Source of the DNA: Glaciecola sp. UBA1851
GTDB taxonomy: Bacteria > Pseudomonadota > Gammaproteobacteria > Enterobacterales > Alteromonadaceae
Assembly: GCA_002338515.1 (NCBI GenBank)
Contig: DDIL01000172.1
Location: 69,603 to 123,561 of the forward strand
Direction: 5' to 3'
Length of the DNA: 53,959 bases
Shown: positions 16,442 through 24,800 of the stretch, one piece after another
How the letters are laid out: every line of letters begins with the position of its first letter
Numbering within the stretch: position 1 is the first letter of the stretch
Program-made: the position numbers and the translations under genes
The notes under the pieces: model-generated
What the model was told of the DNA's origin: nothing
Seen by the model: only the letters and a program-made list of their open reading frames with translations
Databases searched by the model: none

Positions 16442-18781
16442 ATGACTAAAATACAACGAGTGATCATAATTTTGGCGGCTTTTGGGGTGGTAAGTATTGT
16501 CATGAATCAAGTCAATGCTTACTACACCCAACCTAAGCTAAAAAGCAATATATTAATTGACGTCGGTACTGATGCCGAGTCAATTAACTCTGTCGTTATC
16601 AATCAAAAAAGCTCAACTAAAGAGCTGAATCAAAAAAATTTATTTGGCAGTAATAACAATACCTTGGATTCGAATTCACATTTAGTCACTAACATTTATC
16701 AAACCACAAATGGTAGTTTTTATTTCGAGTCACCTCAGCTTTCGAATCCGCATTTATCACAGCAAATAAATGATGAAATTGCGCAGCATGCTCCTCAGAA
16801 TATGGCGCAAATATTTGAACTATCGCAACTCAAGTCTACTACGGCCGAAATACGCGTAACTGGACCCATTGCTAGAACAAAATTAACCCAAACGTTTGCC
16901 AATGATTCCGCTGAAATTCGCTCTGGTGTTTATGTGTTTCCGCTCCCCGTAGATGCATCTGTAGATACACTAATTATGAAAATAGGCGACAGACATATAC
17001 AAGGAGAAATAAAAAGAAAAGAAATCGCCAAGTCACTTTTTACTCAAGCAAAAGCTGAAGGTAAAAAAGCATCTTTGGTATCACAACTTCGGCCGAATAT
17101 GTTCAAAACGAATATTGCTAATATCCCAGCAAATAGCGAAATATTAGTAACAATTGAGTACCAACAGTTTATTAAACATGAAAACATGATGTTTGGCTTA
17201 CGCTTACCGTTAAGCATTACGCCTAGATACAATCCAAGTATGGGTAATGCAGGCTATCAAGCGAATGTAGAAGAAAATTCGATACAACACGCACAAGCTA
17301 TGTTGTTGAAACAACCATTTCTACCTTATGAAACTCATATAACAGTGATACTTGATACTGGTTTACCATTATCGGAAATTAATAGCGAACATCATCCTAT
17401 TGCGGTTGAAAATACAGTTGCCAGTGAGTATAAAATTAAACTAGATACTCATACTCCCGTAAATAAAGACTTCGTACTCAATTGGGCAATTAGTCCTGGC
17501 CAAGCGGTACAGGCGTCTCACTTTCAATCTAGTAATAGTAATTTTGACTACGGTTTAGTGACACTCATTCCACCTAGGCCAGAATCTATTGATAGTAAAC
17601 GAAACTTAGTCTTTATTTTAGATGTGTCTGGCTCGATGGTTGGTGATGCTTTAAGGCAAGCAAAGCAGGCTATTGCGCTTGCCATCGAAGATTTAAAACA
17701 TGATGACGCTTTCAACCTCATTAGTTTTCACTCAGATGCAGATAGACTTTGGCTGACCAGCAAACGTGCATCTGCTGAAAATAAAGAAGTAGCGCTTCAT
17801 TACCTTTATCAATTGGAAGCTGATGGCGGCACTGAAATAACAAAAGCGCTAACATTGGCCTTTGAGCAGCCCACAAAAACGCTTAAAGAAGAAGGTTATC
17901 TTAATCAAATCCTATTTGTGACTGATGGAAGTGTGAGCAATGAAAAAGAGTTATTCTCAAAGATTTATAACGACTTAGGAGACTATCGCTTGTTCACTGT
18001 GGGGATTGGCAGCGCACCAAACACATATTTCATGAAGGAAGCTGCAAGTGTTGGAAAAGGAACCTATGCGCTGATTGGTGATATAAGTATGGTAAAAACA
18101 AAAATGAACACATTGCTAGCACAAATCAAGTCCCCTGCCATGACAGATTTAGTGCTGCAATATGAGAACAAACAAGATGCATTTGAATTTGAGTTTTATC
18201 CCAACATCATACCTGACTTGTATTCAGGTCAACCGTTGAATGTGGTTTATCGAAGAAGTAAAACAAACAAGTTTGTTGATACAAATAATCTTCCAATAGC
18301 ACAAGCAGCAGAGCCTAATAAAAATCTGTCTAACATAGCTAAAATACTTCCAAACCTTCGGATTCAAGGGCGTTTTTTAACAAACACAGCAAATAACGAA
18401 TCAACTAGTAGAATTTGGACGCAGCAACTTCCTATTACCACCTCAACTATTGAAGCTGGTTTAGATAAATACTGGGCAAGAGAGAAACTGACCTCATTAG
18501 ATGTAGATTTATACAAACTAAATCGCTTGTCAAATGAAGATGTCAGTAGCCAAGTTGTGAATATTAAAGAAAATGCTACCCAAGTTGCACTGCAATATTC
18601 ACTCGTTAGTCAGTATACAAGTTTAGTCGCAATAGATAACTATCAGGCTAACAATAAGCAAATGCTCAGCTTGAAACTGCCTCAAACATCTACAAATAGT
18701 TTGCTATACATATTACTTGGTGCAGGCTTACTTTCATTGACGCTATTACTACCGCTGAAAATATCAAATATTACAAAGTAA
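16442..18781 (+). CDS. Marine proteobacterial sortase target protein (VIT and VWA domains)
   Basis: This is the dedicated sortase substrate, 779 residues. A signal peptide covers about 1-26. A VIT domain lies at about 125-255, with ARTKLTQTF and ANIPANSEILVTIEYQ. A von Willebrand A domain lies at about 386-570 with the metal site D394-S396-S398 (FILDVSGSM), the DGGTEIT threonine and VTDGS. The C-terminus is a sorting signal: LPQTS at 746-750, a hydrophobic helix, then a short tail with only two lysines. The family usually shows LPxTG and a basic cluster. Domain make-up resembles inter-alpha-trypsin inhibitor heavy chains and suggests metal-dependent adhesion. It lies between pdsO and the sortase gene in one orientation. 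Confidence 0.93.
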   Translation: MTKIQRVIIILAAFGVVSIVMNQVNAYYTQPKLKSNILIDVGTDAESINSVVINQKSSTKELNQKNLFGSNNNTLDSNSHLVTNIYQTTNGSFYFESPQLSNPHLSQQINDEIAQHAPQNMAQIFELSQLKSTTAEIRVTGPIARTKLTQTFANDSAEIRSGVYVFPLPVDASVDTLIMKIGDRHIQGEIKRKEIAKSLFTQAKAEGKKASLVSQLRPNMFKTNIANIPANSEILVTIEYQQFIKHENMMFGLRLPLSITPRYNPSMGNAGYQANVEENSIQHAQAMLLKQPFLPYETHITVILDTGLPLSEINSEHHPIAVENTVASEYKIKLDTHTPVNKDFVLNWAISPGQAVQASHFQSSNSNFDYGLVTLIPPRPESIDSKRNLVFILDVSGSMVGDALRQAKQAIALAIEDLKHDDAFNLISFHSDADRLWLTSKRASAENKEVALHYLYQLEADGGTEITKALTLAFEQPTKTLKEEGYLNQILFVTDGSVSNEKELFSKIYNDLGDYRLFTVGIGSAPNTYFMKEAASVGKGTYALIGDISMVKTKMNTLLAQIKSPAMTDLVLQYENKQDAFEFEFYPNIIPDLYSGQPLNVVYRRSKTNKFVDTNNLPIAQAAEPNKNLSNIAKILPNLRIQGRFLTNTANNESTSRIWTQQLPITTSTIEAGLDKYWAREKLTSLDVDLYKLNRLSNEDVSSQVVNIKENATQVALQYSLVSQYTSLVAIDNYQANNKQMLSLKLPQTSTNSLLYILLGAGLLSLTLLLPLKISNITK
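18677..18778 (+). other. C-terminal sorting signal of the sortase substrate
   Basis: It encodes LPQTS, three more residues, about 18 hydrophobic residues and a KISNITK tail. The scissile bond would be after the threonine. Serine replaces the glycine of LPxTG, and the basic tail is weak. Confidence 0.75.
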
Positions 18782-18877
18782 TGTATAGAATCTGAAGATA
18801 ACTTAAATTATTAATAAAAAATATCAGTAGTTTATTTGCTTACTAGACGAAAAGTATAAAAAAAGACAGGATTAAAT

Positions 18878-19435
18878 ATGAACATATCATCTAAATTGTC
18901 AGCTCTATTAATAACAATAGCTCTTTTATTGATAATTAATGGTAGCTATATACAAGCAAAAGCATGGCTTTCCCAAAAATTAATTGCTAATAGCTTTAAC
19001 AAACAAATGGAAAACTCTTTCATCACTAAACCTTGGCCGTGGGCTGATACTCATGCGATAGCAAAGGTTGAAAGAAATAACACCGTTAGTTACGTTCTTG
19101 CAGGTGCTAACATGCGTAATTTAGCATTTGGCCCAGCGCATATGGCTGTTACGCCGTTACCAGGAGAGCATGGAAACAGTGTAATTGTTGGCCATCGAGA
19201 CACGCATTTCAGTTTTCTTGAAAATGTATTGGTGGGTGAGAAACTATACATAACGACGGCAAAAGGTCGAACAGAATATAGAGTAGAGGAAACAATGATA
19301 ATTAATGAAAGTGATTTGGCAGTGGTACAATCACTGCCTTATACCGCGCTTACCCTGATTACATGTTACCCATTTAATTCGATTGAGCCAAATCCAACTA
19401 AAAGATACGTAGTAAGGGCTGTTAAAGCAGCCTAA
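18878..19435 (+). CDS. Class GN (marine proteobacterial type) sortase
   Basis: This transpeptidase has 185 residues, with one N-terminal membrane helix (about 7-24) and the catalytic domain outside the inner membrane. The catalytic set is H106 in IVGHRDTHF, C163 in LITCYPF and R176 in PTKRYVVRA. LAFGPAHMAVTPLPGEHGN is the conserved stretch before the histidine. ATG with AGG eight bases upstream. It follows its substrate by 96 bases and should cut the LPQT-S bond of that protein. The acceptor in a Gram-negative envelope is not known. Its last four bases overlap the end of the convergent dsbC. Confidence 0.94.
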   Translation: MNISSKLSALLITIALLLIINGSYIQAKAWLSQKLIANSFNKQMENSFITKPWPWADTHAIAKVERNNTVSYVLAGANMRNLAFGPAHMAVTPLPGEHGNSVIVGHRDTHFSFLENVLVGEKLYITTAKGRTEYRVEETMIINESDLAVVQSLPYTALTLITCYPFNSIEPNPTKRYVVRAVKAA

Positions 19436-19448
19436 CTAGCTGCTTTAA
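19422..19448. terminator. Hairpin over both sortase and dsbC stop codons
   Basis: TTAAAGCAGC and GCTGCTTTAA make a perfect 10-bp stem with the loop CTAACTA, which holds stop-codon bases of both convergent genes. T-runs are short on both sides, so it is either a weak two-way terminator or a 3'-end stabiliser. Confidence 0.5.
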
Positions 19449-20181
19449 TACGTTGAATCAATTGATTCGCTGGTTGATAACCTGGAAAAACTGACCCATC
19501 GGGTAATATAATATTTGGTGTACCTTGAACGCCCACCTTCTGGCCGAATTCATATTGCTGAGCGACTTTATTTTCACAAGTTTGTCCGGCAATTCTTTTG
19601 CCTGCTTTTGCATCCGTCATCGCTTGTTGAGGATCTTCAGAGCACCAAATTGAAACTGTATCTTGGTAAGTCTGGCTATTAATTCCTGCTCGCGGCCACG
19701 CAAGATATCGCACTGTAATACCTAAATCGCGATATTGCTCAATTTCATTGTGAAGTTTGCGGCAATATCCACAAGTGGCGTCGGTAAAGACATTGATAAC
19801 ATATTTCTCGTCTTCAGCAGCAAATTCAATCATTGAATCTTCAAATTGCTTTAGGCCTTCTTTGCGCACATTTCTTAAAGCAAATTCAGTTTCATCAACT
19901 ACTTTCTCACTACTGATATTAAACACTTTTGCTTGCAGAAAATATTCACCGTTGTTGCTCACATAGAAAAGTCCTTTATCAGTAAACACTTGCTGTAAAC
20001 CCAGTACCGGTGAATCAGCAATTGCTTCAATCTCTAGATTAAGCTTTTCAGAAATAGCCGATCTTATATCATCTTCATTAGGTTGTTGCATAGAGGATGA
20101 TTGCTCAGATTTCGTAAAAATAATAATACTGGCAATCAACATTATAATGCTGAATAGGAAAATTATGGGGGTTGTTTTCAT
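19432..20181 (-). CDS. dsbC: Thiol:disulfide interchange protein DsbC
   Basis: DsbC is the periplasmic disulfide isomerase, kept reduced by DsbD. The 249 residues comprise a hydrophobic N-terminus (about 5-23) without a clear cleavage site, a dimerisation domain, and a thioredoxin fold with C137-G-Y-C140 and cis-proline P222 (QGTPNI). C180 and C202 correspond to the structural disulfide of E. coli DsbC. The N-terminus could remain as a membrane anchor. In E. coli it lies between xerD and recJ; here xerD is still upstream, but the sortase block has taken the place next to recJ. Confidence 0.94.
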   Translation of the reverse strand: MKTTPIIFLFSIIMLIASIIIFTKSEQSSSMQQPNEDDIRSAISEKLNLEIEAIADSPVLGLQQVFTDKGLFYVSNNGEYFLQAKVFNISSEKVVDETEFALRNVRKEGLKQFEDSMIEFAAEDEKYVINVFTDATCGYCRKLHNEIEQYRDLGITVRYLAWPRAGINSQTYQDTVSIWCSEDPQQAMTDAKAGKRIAGQTCENKVAQQYEFGQKVGVQGTPNIILPDGSVFPGYQPANQLIQRIKAAS

Positions 20182-20236
20182 GTAAAAGGTCCAATATTTA
20201 AATTGTGTAGGGCTCTAAAAATAACTAACCGTTGAT

Positions 20237-20245
20237 ATTATATCA
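20237..20245 (-). promoter_or_regulatory. Candidate extended -10 promoter of dsbC
   Basis: On the minus strand TGATATAAT gives a full TATAAT with the TGn extension, about 55 bases before the dsbC ATG. No good -35 is visible, as is common for extended -10 promoters. Confidence 0.4.
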
Positions 20246-20377
20246 AATCTACAACCATATCGTTACATGGAGTTGAACAAAGTTATGCAGTTTGACAACT
20301 AATATAGTGATTACGGCATTGAGCATAAAAAGGTTAGTCCAATCAATTAAGACCTTTTAGATGTCGAACAAATTTCA

Positions 20378-21319
20378 TTATCCACGAGGATGATGCTCAC
20401 TTACTAGTGACTTGAGCCGCTCAGATGCAACATGTGTATATATTTGGGTGGTTGATAAATCAGAATGACCTAACAGCATCTGTACGGCTCGCAAATCTGC
20501 ACCATGATTGAGTAAATGAGTCGCAAATGCATGCCGAATAGTATGTGGTGATAATTTAGATTTAATCCCCGCTACCTTTGCGTAATGTTTTATGCGATGC
20601 CAAAAAGTCTGCCTCGTCATCACTGTGCCCCTACTACTAGGAAATACAATATTATTCGGATGTTTTAACAACTCTGCTCTGGCATGCTTTAAATAATGCT
20701 CTAGGCTATCTAGGGATTGCTCTCCCATTGGCACTAATCTTTCTTTACCACCTTTGCCCATAACTCTTATCACCCCTTGAGTTAATCCTATTTCATTCAT
20801 TTGCAAATTTACCAATTCACTGACACGAATACCCGTTGCATACAGCAGTTCTAACATAGCTTTGTCGCGGATATGTATTGGATCAAGTTCATTGGGTGAT
20901 GATAATAGTTTATCGACCTGATTTTCGGTAAGCGTATTGGGTAAAGATTTAGGTAGTTTAGGATTAACAACAAACTCTAAAGGACTATCTTCCCTTACAT
21001 TATTGACGATTAAATCTAAGAAAAACGCGCGACAAGAGCTAAGCGCCCTTGAAGTTGAACGTTGTGAATATTTCTGCTCTTGTCTTACACTCAAATAAGC
21101 CTGAATGTGGGTTTCATTAGCGCTGGCGACATTATTTTCATTACAATATTTTTGTAAAAATTGCGCTAGCATAGTAAGGTCCGTTTTATAAGCATTTGTC
21201 GTATTGCTACTTAACCCTTTCTCTAACCACAAGACGTTAATAAACTCTTCTATCAAATTAATATTTGTATCCGATAAACGGACTTTAGATAGTTGTTTAT
21301 TTAATGGTTTTAGCGCCAC
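20378..21319 (-). CDS. xerD: Site-specific tyrosine recombinase XerD
   Basis: With XerC, XerD resolves chromosome dimers at dif under FtsK control. The 313-residue protein has an N-terminal SAM-like DNA-binding domain (about 20-115) and a catalytic domain with R165 (ATGIRVSEL), K189 (GKGGKER), H259/R262 (PHTIRHAFATHLL), H285 (LLGHSDL) and nucleophile Y294 (TQIYTHV). The xerD-dsbC order marks it as XerD rather than XerC. The start is GTG at 21319: TAGGGA is at the right distance and an in-frame TAA lies just upstream. Confidence 0.95.
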   Translation of the reverse strand: MALKPLNKQLSKVRLSDTNINLIEEFINVLWLEKGLSSNTTNAYKTDLTMLAQFLQKYCNENNVASANETHIQAYLSVRQEQKYSQRSTSRALSSCRAFFLDLIVNNVREDSPLEFVVNPKLPKSLPNTLTENQVDKLLSSPNELDPIHIRDKAMLELLYATGIRVSELVNLQMNEIGLTQGVIRVMGKGGKERLVPMGEQSLDSLEHYLKHARAELLKHPNNIVFPSSRGTVMTRQTFWHRIKHYAKVAGIKSKLSPHTIRHAFATHLLNHGADLRAVQMLLGHSDLSTTQIYTHVASERLKSLVSEHHPRG

Positions 21320-21350
21320 TTTTTATCCCTACTAAAACTTAGCGTATTAA

Positions 21351-22202
21351 TTACATACCTCGTTTTTCTTTTATAAGCTCGTAAGCCGCTTGTATGTCTT
21401 GAGTCTTATTTTTGGCTAATTCTAGCGCTTGCTGAGGTAACCCTTTAGCAGATAGTTTATCTGGATGATGTAATGACATTTGGCGTTTATAGGCGCGCTT
21501 AACCGATTTATCATCATCAGAATCACTCACTCCTAATATTTTGTATGCGTCGCTCAGTGAATTTTCATTTGAATACTGCTGATACTGTTGTTGTCGTTTC
21601 CTACTTCGAGCATCACCACTGTTTTGATTGAATCTAGAGCGAAAACGTTGCTCCGCCTCATACGTAGATATTAAAAAATGTAAATCTTTAGAGTGAAAAC
21701 CTAGTGTTTTAGCTATCTTTTCTAAAACAAGTAACTCACCACGCGTGACTCTGCCATCAGCACAAGCGGCACTAATTAAAATTTCTAGAAAAACCTGCAG
21801 CACATTCCGCTTTGAATTACAGTGTATCTTAAATTCATTCAACATCTTTTCTAATGGGAAATCTGAAGCTTTTCCTTCTCGAAACGCTTGTTGTGCCTCC
21901 TTTCTTGCGTCTGCTGATAATTGCATGTTATCCATTAATTGATTTGCAATTGCAATTTCTTCAGGTGTAACTTGACCATCGGCTTTGGATATATGCCCTA
22001 AAGATGAGAATAAAGCATGGAAAAATATTGCTTTTTGTTTTACGTCGCCTTGCGCATTAAAAAAGCGAGCAAACCCACCTCTATCAGTAAATTCTTTTGC
22101 GTAAACTTTATCAAAAAGATAGCCTATCAACAGACCCAAAAATAAGCCTGGCAACTTCAATATAGCTAAGCCAAGCAAGCTTCCAATTATCTTTCCATAC
22201 AT
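21351..22202 (-). CDS. djlA: Membrane-anchored DnaJ-like co-chaperone DjlA
   Basis: This 283-residue co-chaperone stimulates DnaK. It has an N-terminal glycine-rich membrane helix (about 7-30), a TerB-like helical domain (about 55-185) and a C-terminal J domain of about 65 residues with the HPD triad in SLHHPDKLSAKGLP. The Gln-rich linker near 205-215 is typical of the family. In E. coli djlA lies beside lptD and divergent from it, and the same arrangement is seen here. xerD follows 31 bases downstream. Confidence 0.95.
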   Translation of the reverse strand: MYGKIIGSLLGLAILKLPGLFLGLLIGYLFDKVYAKEFTDRGGFARFFNAQGDVKQKAIFFHALFSSLGHISKADGQVTPEEIAIANQLMDNMQLSADARKEAQQAFREGKASDFPLEKMLNEFKIHCNSKRNVLQVFLEILISAACADGRVTRGELLVLEKIAKTLGFHSKDLHFLISTYEAEQRFRSRFNQNSGDARSRKRQQQYQQYSNENSLSDAYKILGVSDSDDDKSVKRAYKRQMSLHHPDKLSAKGLPQQALELAKNKTQDIQAAYELIKEKRGM

Positions 22203-22309
22203 AGATGTTTTATCATCCTCTTGAGGTATATATCTAAACAGCTTAAAAGCAGTGTAATGGTCAGAGTTAGCTTTTTAAAGTTATTATTGTGTCGATGTAT
22301 TCAAAATTC

Positions 22310-22336
22310 GGAATTTTAACTAATTTTTTAGTCTAT
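22310..22336 (+). promoter_or_regulatory. Possible sigma-E promoter of lptD
   Basis: GGAATTT resembles the sigma-E -35 GGAACTT and is followed after 15 bases by TCTAT, near the -10 TCTGA. lptD-surA transcription depends on sigma-E in E. coli. The -10 match is imperfect. Confidence 0.3.
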
Positions 22337-22447
22337 TTTTGCTTTTTTATTGGTAACTTAAGCACTTAACTATTAACATTGGTTAAATTAGTCTATATAG
22401 ACTTGGTTGGTTATTCTTTTATTAAAATTTGGCGGTTTCTTTCGTTA

Positions 22448-24781
22448 ATGCATTTCAATGTTTCCTCACCTTTTACAATCATAAAAAGCGCAAAATATTT
22501 CATTGCATTATGTGTGGGCGTTATATATTCAAACGCATATTCGCAATCTGAGGAATTGGCTCAATCGACCACAGACTCTTCTCTTGAAAACCTTCAACAA
22601 TTACTTATTTTACCGAGTCTTAAAGAGCAACAAGAATGTTTAACTCAATCTTTCGCTTTTGAAAAACCAAATGTATCAGGCAATGACGTAATAGTAGAGT
22701 CTGAAACGGCATTGGTCATCAAAGATGAATTAGCAGTATTTGAAGGCGATGTTTCAATTGCTAGTAGCCGGTCAATGATAAAAGCTGACAGCGCAAATAT
22801 TTTACGCTCTGGCCAAGAAATAAAAGCATCTGGTGATGTGGAATATACCGACGAAATGCTACAAGTGAATAGTGAATCTGTAGAAATAAACGCTGATTTA
22901 AAGTTGTTACAAATGCAAGAGACAGAATATAAATTAGCAGGCATTAATGGACGTGGTGGCGCGGATATATTGTCAATATCTCAAGAGAGAGGCATTACGT
23001 TGGAAGATGTGTCTTTTACAACTTGTCCTAAAGGTGGAGAGGATTGGAAAATAAAAGCCTCTGAAATTTCTATCGGCAAAGATCAACCCTATGGACAAGC
23101 TTACAACACACGATTCTATGTTGCTGATATACCTGTATTTTATTTGCCATATTTTGCATTCCCCATAACTACAGCTCGACAAACTGGCTTTTTATTTCCA
23201 AAATTCGAAAGCTCTTCCAATACAGGCGTTGAATGGGAACAACCTTTTTATTGGAATATTGCGACAAATATGGACGCAACTCTCTCCACTCGATTAATGA
23301 CTAAACGAGGTTTACAACTTAAATCGGAGTTTAGATATTTATTTGAAACGCAAAGGGGCGAACTTCAACTTGAATATTTACCTTCTGACAACAATAGATC
23401 AGTAGACAAAGAGCGCTATTTTTATCGCTATCTACATAATGGTGTATTAACCGATGGTTGGACCGTTAAGGCAGATATAAGCGACATAAGTGACGATAAT
23501 TACATTATCGATTTAGGCTCAGATTACTACAATCAAGCTGATACACACTTATATCGCCAATTGGGCGTGAATTATGTGTCAGAATCACTCGATTTTTCCA
23601 TGTTTGTTAGAGACTTTACTACAATAGGTCAAACTGCCAGTAATTACCGAGCATTACCTGAAGCAAAACTAAATTATACAACCGAATTATCTGAACTTAT
23701 TAATTTCGGTATCAATTCTGAATTAGCATATTTTGAAAACGATTCAAACTTTCAACCAAACGCATTACGTTTTCACATTGAACCATCAATCAGCATCCCA
23801 TATCAAAAAGCTTGGGGTGAATTATTAGCCCAAGCGAGTGTATTACACACAAACTATAAACAAGATTTAAAAGACCAAGTATCAGAACTAGACGAAGATG
23901 TGAATAGAACACTCGGGCAAGTTAGGTTGTTTGGCTCACTTATATTTGAAAAGCCTCAAAACTTACTTGGCTCTAGCTATATGCTAACTATTGAACCCAA
24001 AGCTCAATACTTGTTTACCAGTTTTAAAGAACAAAGCAATATTGGGCTATATGACTCAACCCCTTTGTTAAATAACTTTAGCAATCTATTTAGAGGCCAG
24101 GAATTTACTGGATTAGATAGAATAAACGATAATAATCAAGTTACCTTGGGGGCAACTTCTCGTTTAATTGATGCAAGCAACCGAGAGGTATTAGTTGCCA
24201 GTGTTGCACAAATTTTCTATATAGAAGATTCACAGCTAATCGATAGTGCCCGAGAAGGCGATCGGTCATCAATAGCAGCTGAGTTAGATTGGCAAGTGAA
24301 CCAAAACTGGTTTTTGCACTCTGATATACAGCTTGAAAATCAATCAAACAGAGTGGAACGAAGTAGTTTGTCTACTGAGTATCGTTTGAATGAAAATAAA
24401 CTTATTCAAATTAACCATAGATATATAAGGCAATTATCTGACGAACGGATTGATCAGGTAGGTATATCAGCAAGTTGGCCCATAGCCAAAAATTGGCATT
24501 GGGTAGGCCGGTATTACAGAGATTTGGAACGTTCTAGAAGTGTTGAATCGTTTTTTGGTATAGAATACGAAAGTTGCTGTTGGGCGTTAAGATTTACAGT
24601 TAAACGACATTTAGCCACTCGCTTTAATACCGCAGGTATAAGAGACCTAAATGAATTTGATTCGGGCGTCGCTATACAATTTGTATTCAAAGGAATGGGA
24701 AGCAGCGGTAAAAGCAATAATAAAATTGATATGCTTAGTTCGGGCTTGTTTGGTTACAGACAACCCTTCGTACTTAATTAA
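22448..24781 (+). CDS. lptD: LPS-assembly protein LptD
   Basis: LptD is the outer-membrane beta-barrel that, with LptE, inserts lipopolysaccharide into the outer leaflet. As called it has 777 residues: signal peptide about 1-32, an OstA-type periplasmic domain (VIVESETALVIKDELAVFEGDV region) and a large C-terminal barrel. The CC pair at 710-711 (ESCCWALRF) and upstream cysteines (CLTQS, TTCPKGG) are those that form the essential disulfides in E. coli. The open frame begins at a TTG 69 bases earlier, but only the ATG at 22448 gives a normal signal peptide. It leads the operon continuing with surA, 19 bases on. Confidence 0.95.
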   Translation: MHFNVSSPFTIIKSAKYFIALCVGVIYSNAYSQSEELAQSTTDSSLENLQQLLILPSLKEQQECLTQSFAFEKPNVSGNDVIVESETALVIKDELAVFEGDVSIASSRSMIKADSANILRSGQEIKASGDVEYTDEMLQVNSESVEINADLKLLQMQETEYKLAGINGRGGADILSISQERGITLEDVSFTTCPKGGEDWKIKASEISIGKDQPYGQAYNTRFYVADIPVFYLPYFAFPITTARQTGFLFPKFESSSNTGVEWEQPFYWNIATNMDATLSTRLMTKRGLQLKSEFRYLFETQRGELQLEYLPSDNNRSVDKERYFYRYLHNGVLTDGWTVKADISDISDDNYIIDLGSDYYNQADTHLYRQLGVNYVSESLDFSMFVRDFTTIGQTASNYRALPEAKLNYTTELSELINFGINSELAYFENDSNFQPNALRFHIEPSISIPYQKAWGELLAQASVLHTNYKQDLKDQVSELDEDVNRTLGQVRLFGSLIFEKPQNLLGSSYMLTIEPKAQYLFTSFKEQSNIGLYDSTPLLNNFSNLFRGQEFTGLDRINDNNQVTLGATSRLIDASNREVLVASVAQIFYIEDSQLIDSAREGDRSSIAAELDWQVNQNWFLHSDIQLENQSNRVERSSLSTEYRLNENKLIQINHRYIRQLSDERIDQVGISASWPIAKNWHWVGRYYRDLERSRSVESFFGIEYESCCWALRFTVKRHLATRFNTAGIRDLNEFDSGVAIQFVFKGMGSSGKSNNKIDMLSSGLFGYRQPFVLN

Positions 24782-24800
24782 GGTGTAATGTAAAGTAGTT

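Noticed and set aside
22379..22447. Longer lptD start at a TTG
   Set aside because: It would put a 23-residue extension in front of a normal signal peptide; the ATG at 22448 fits better.
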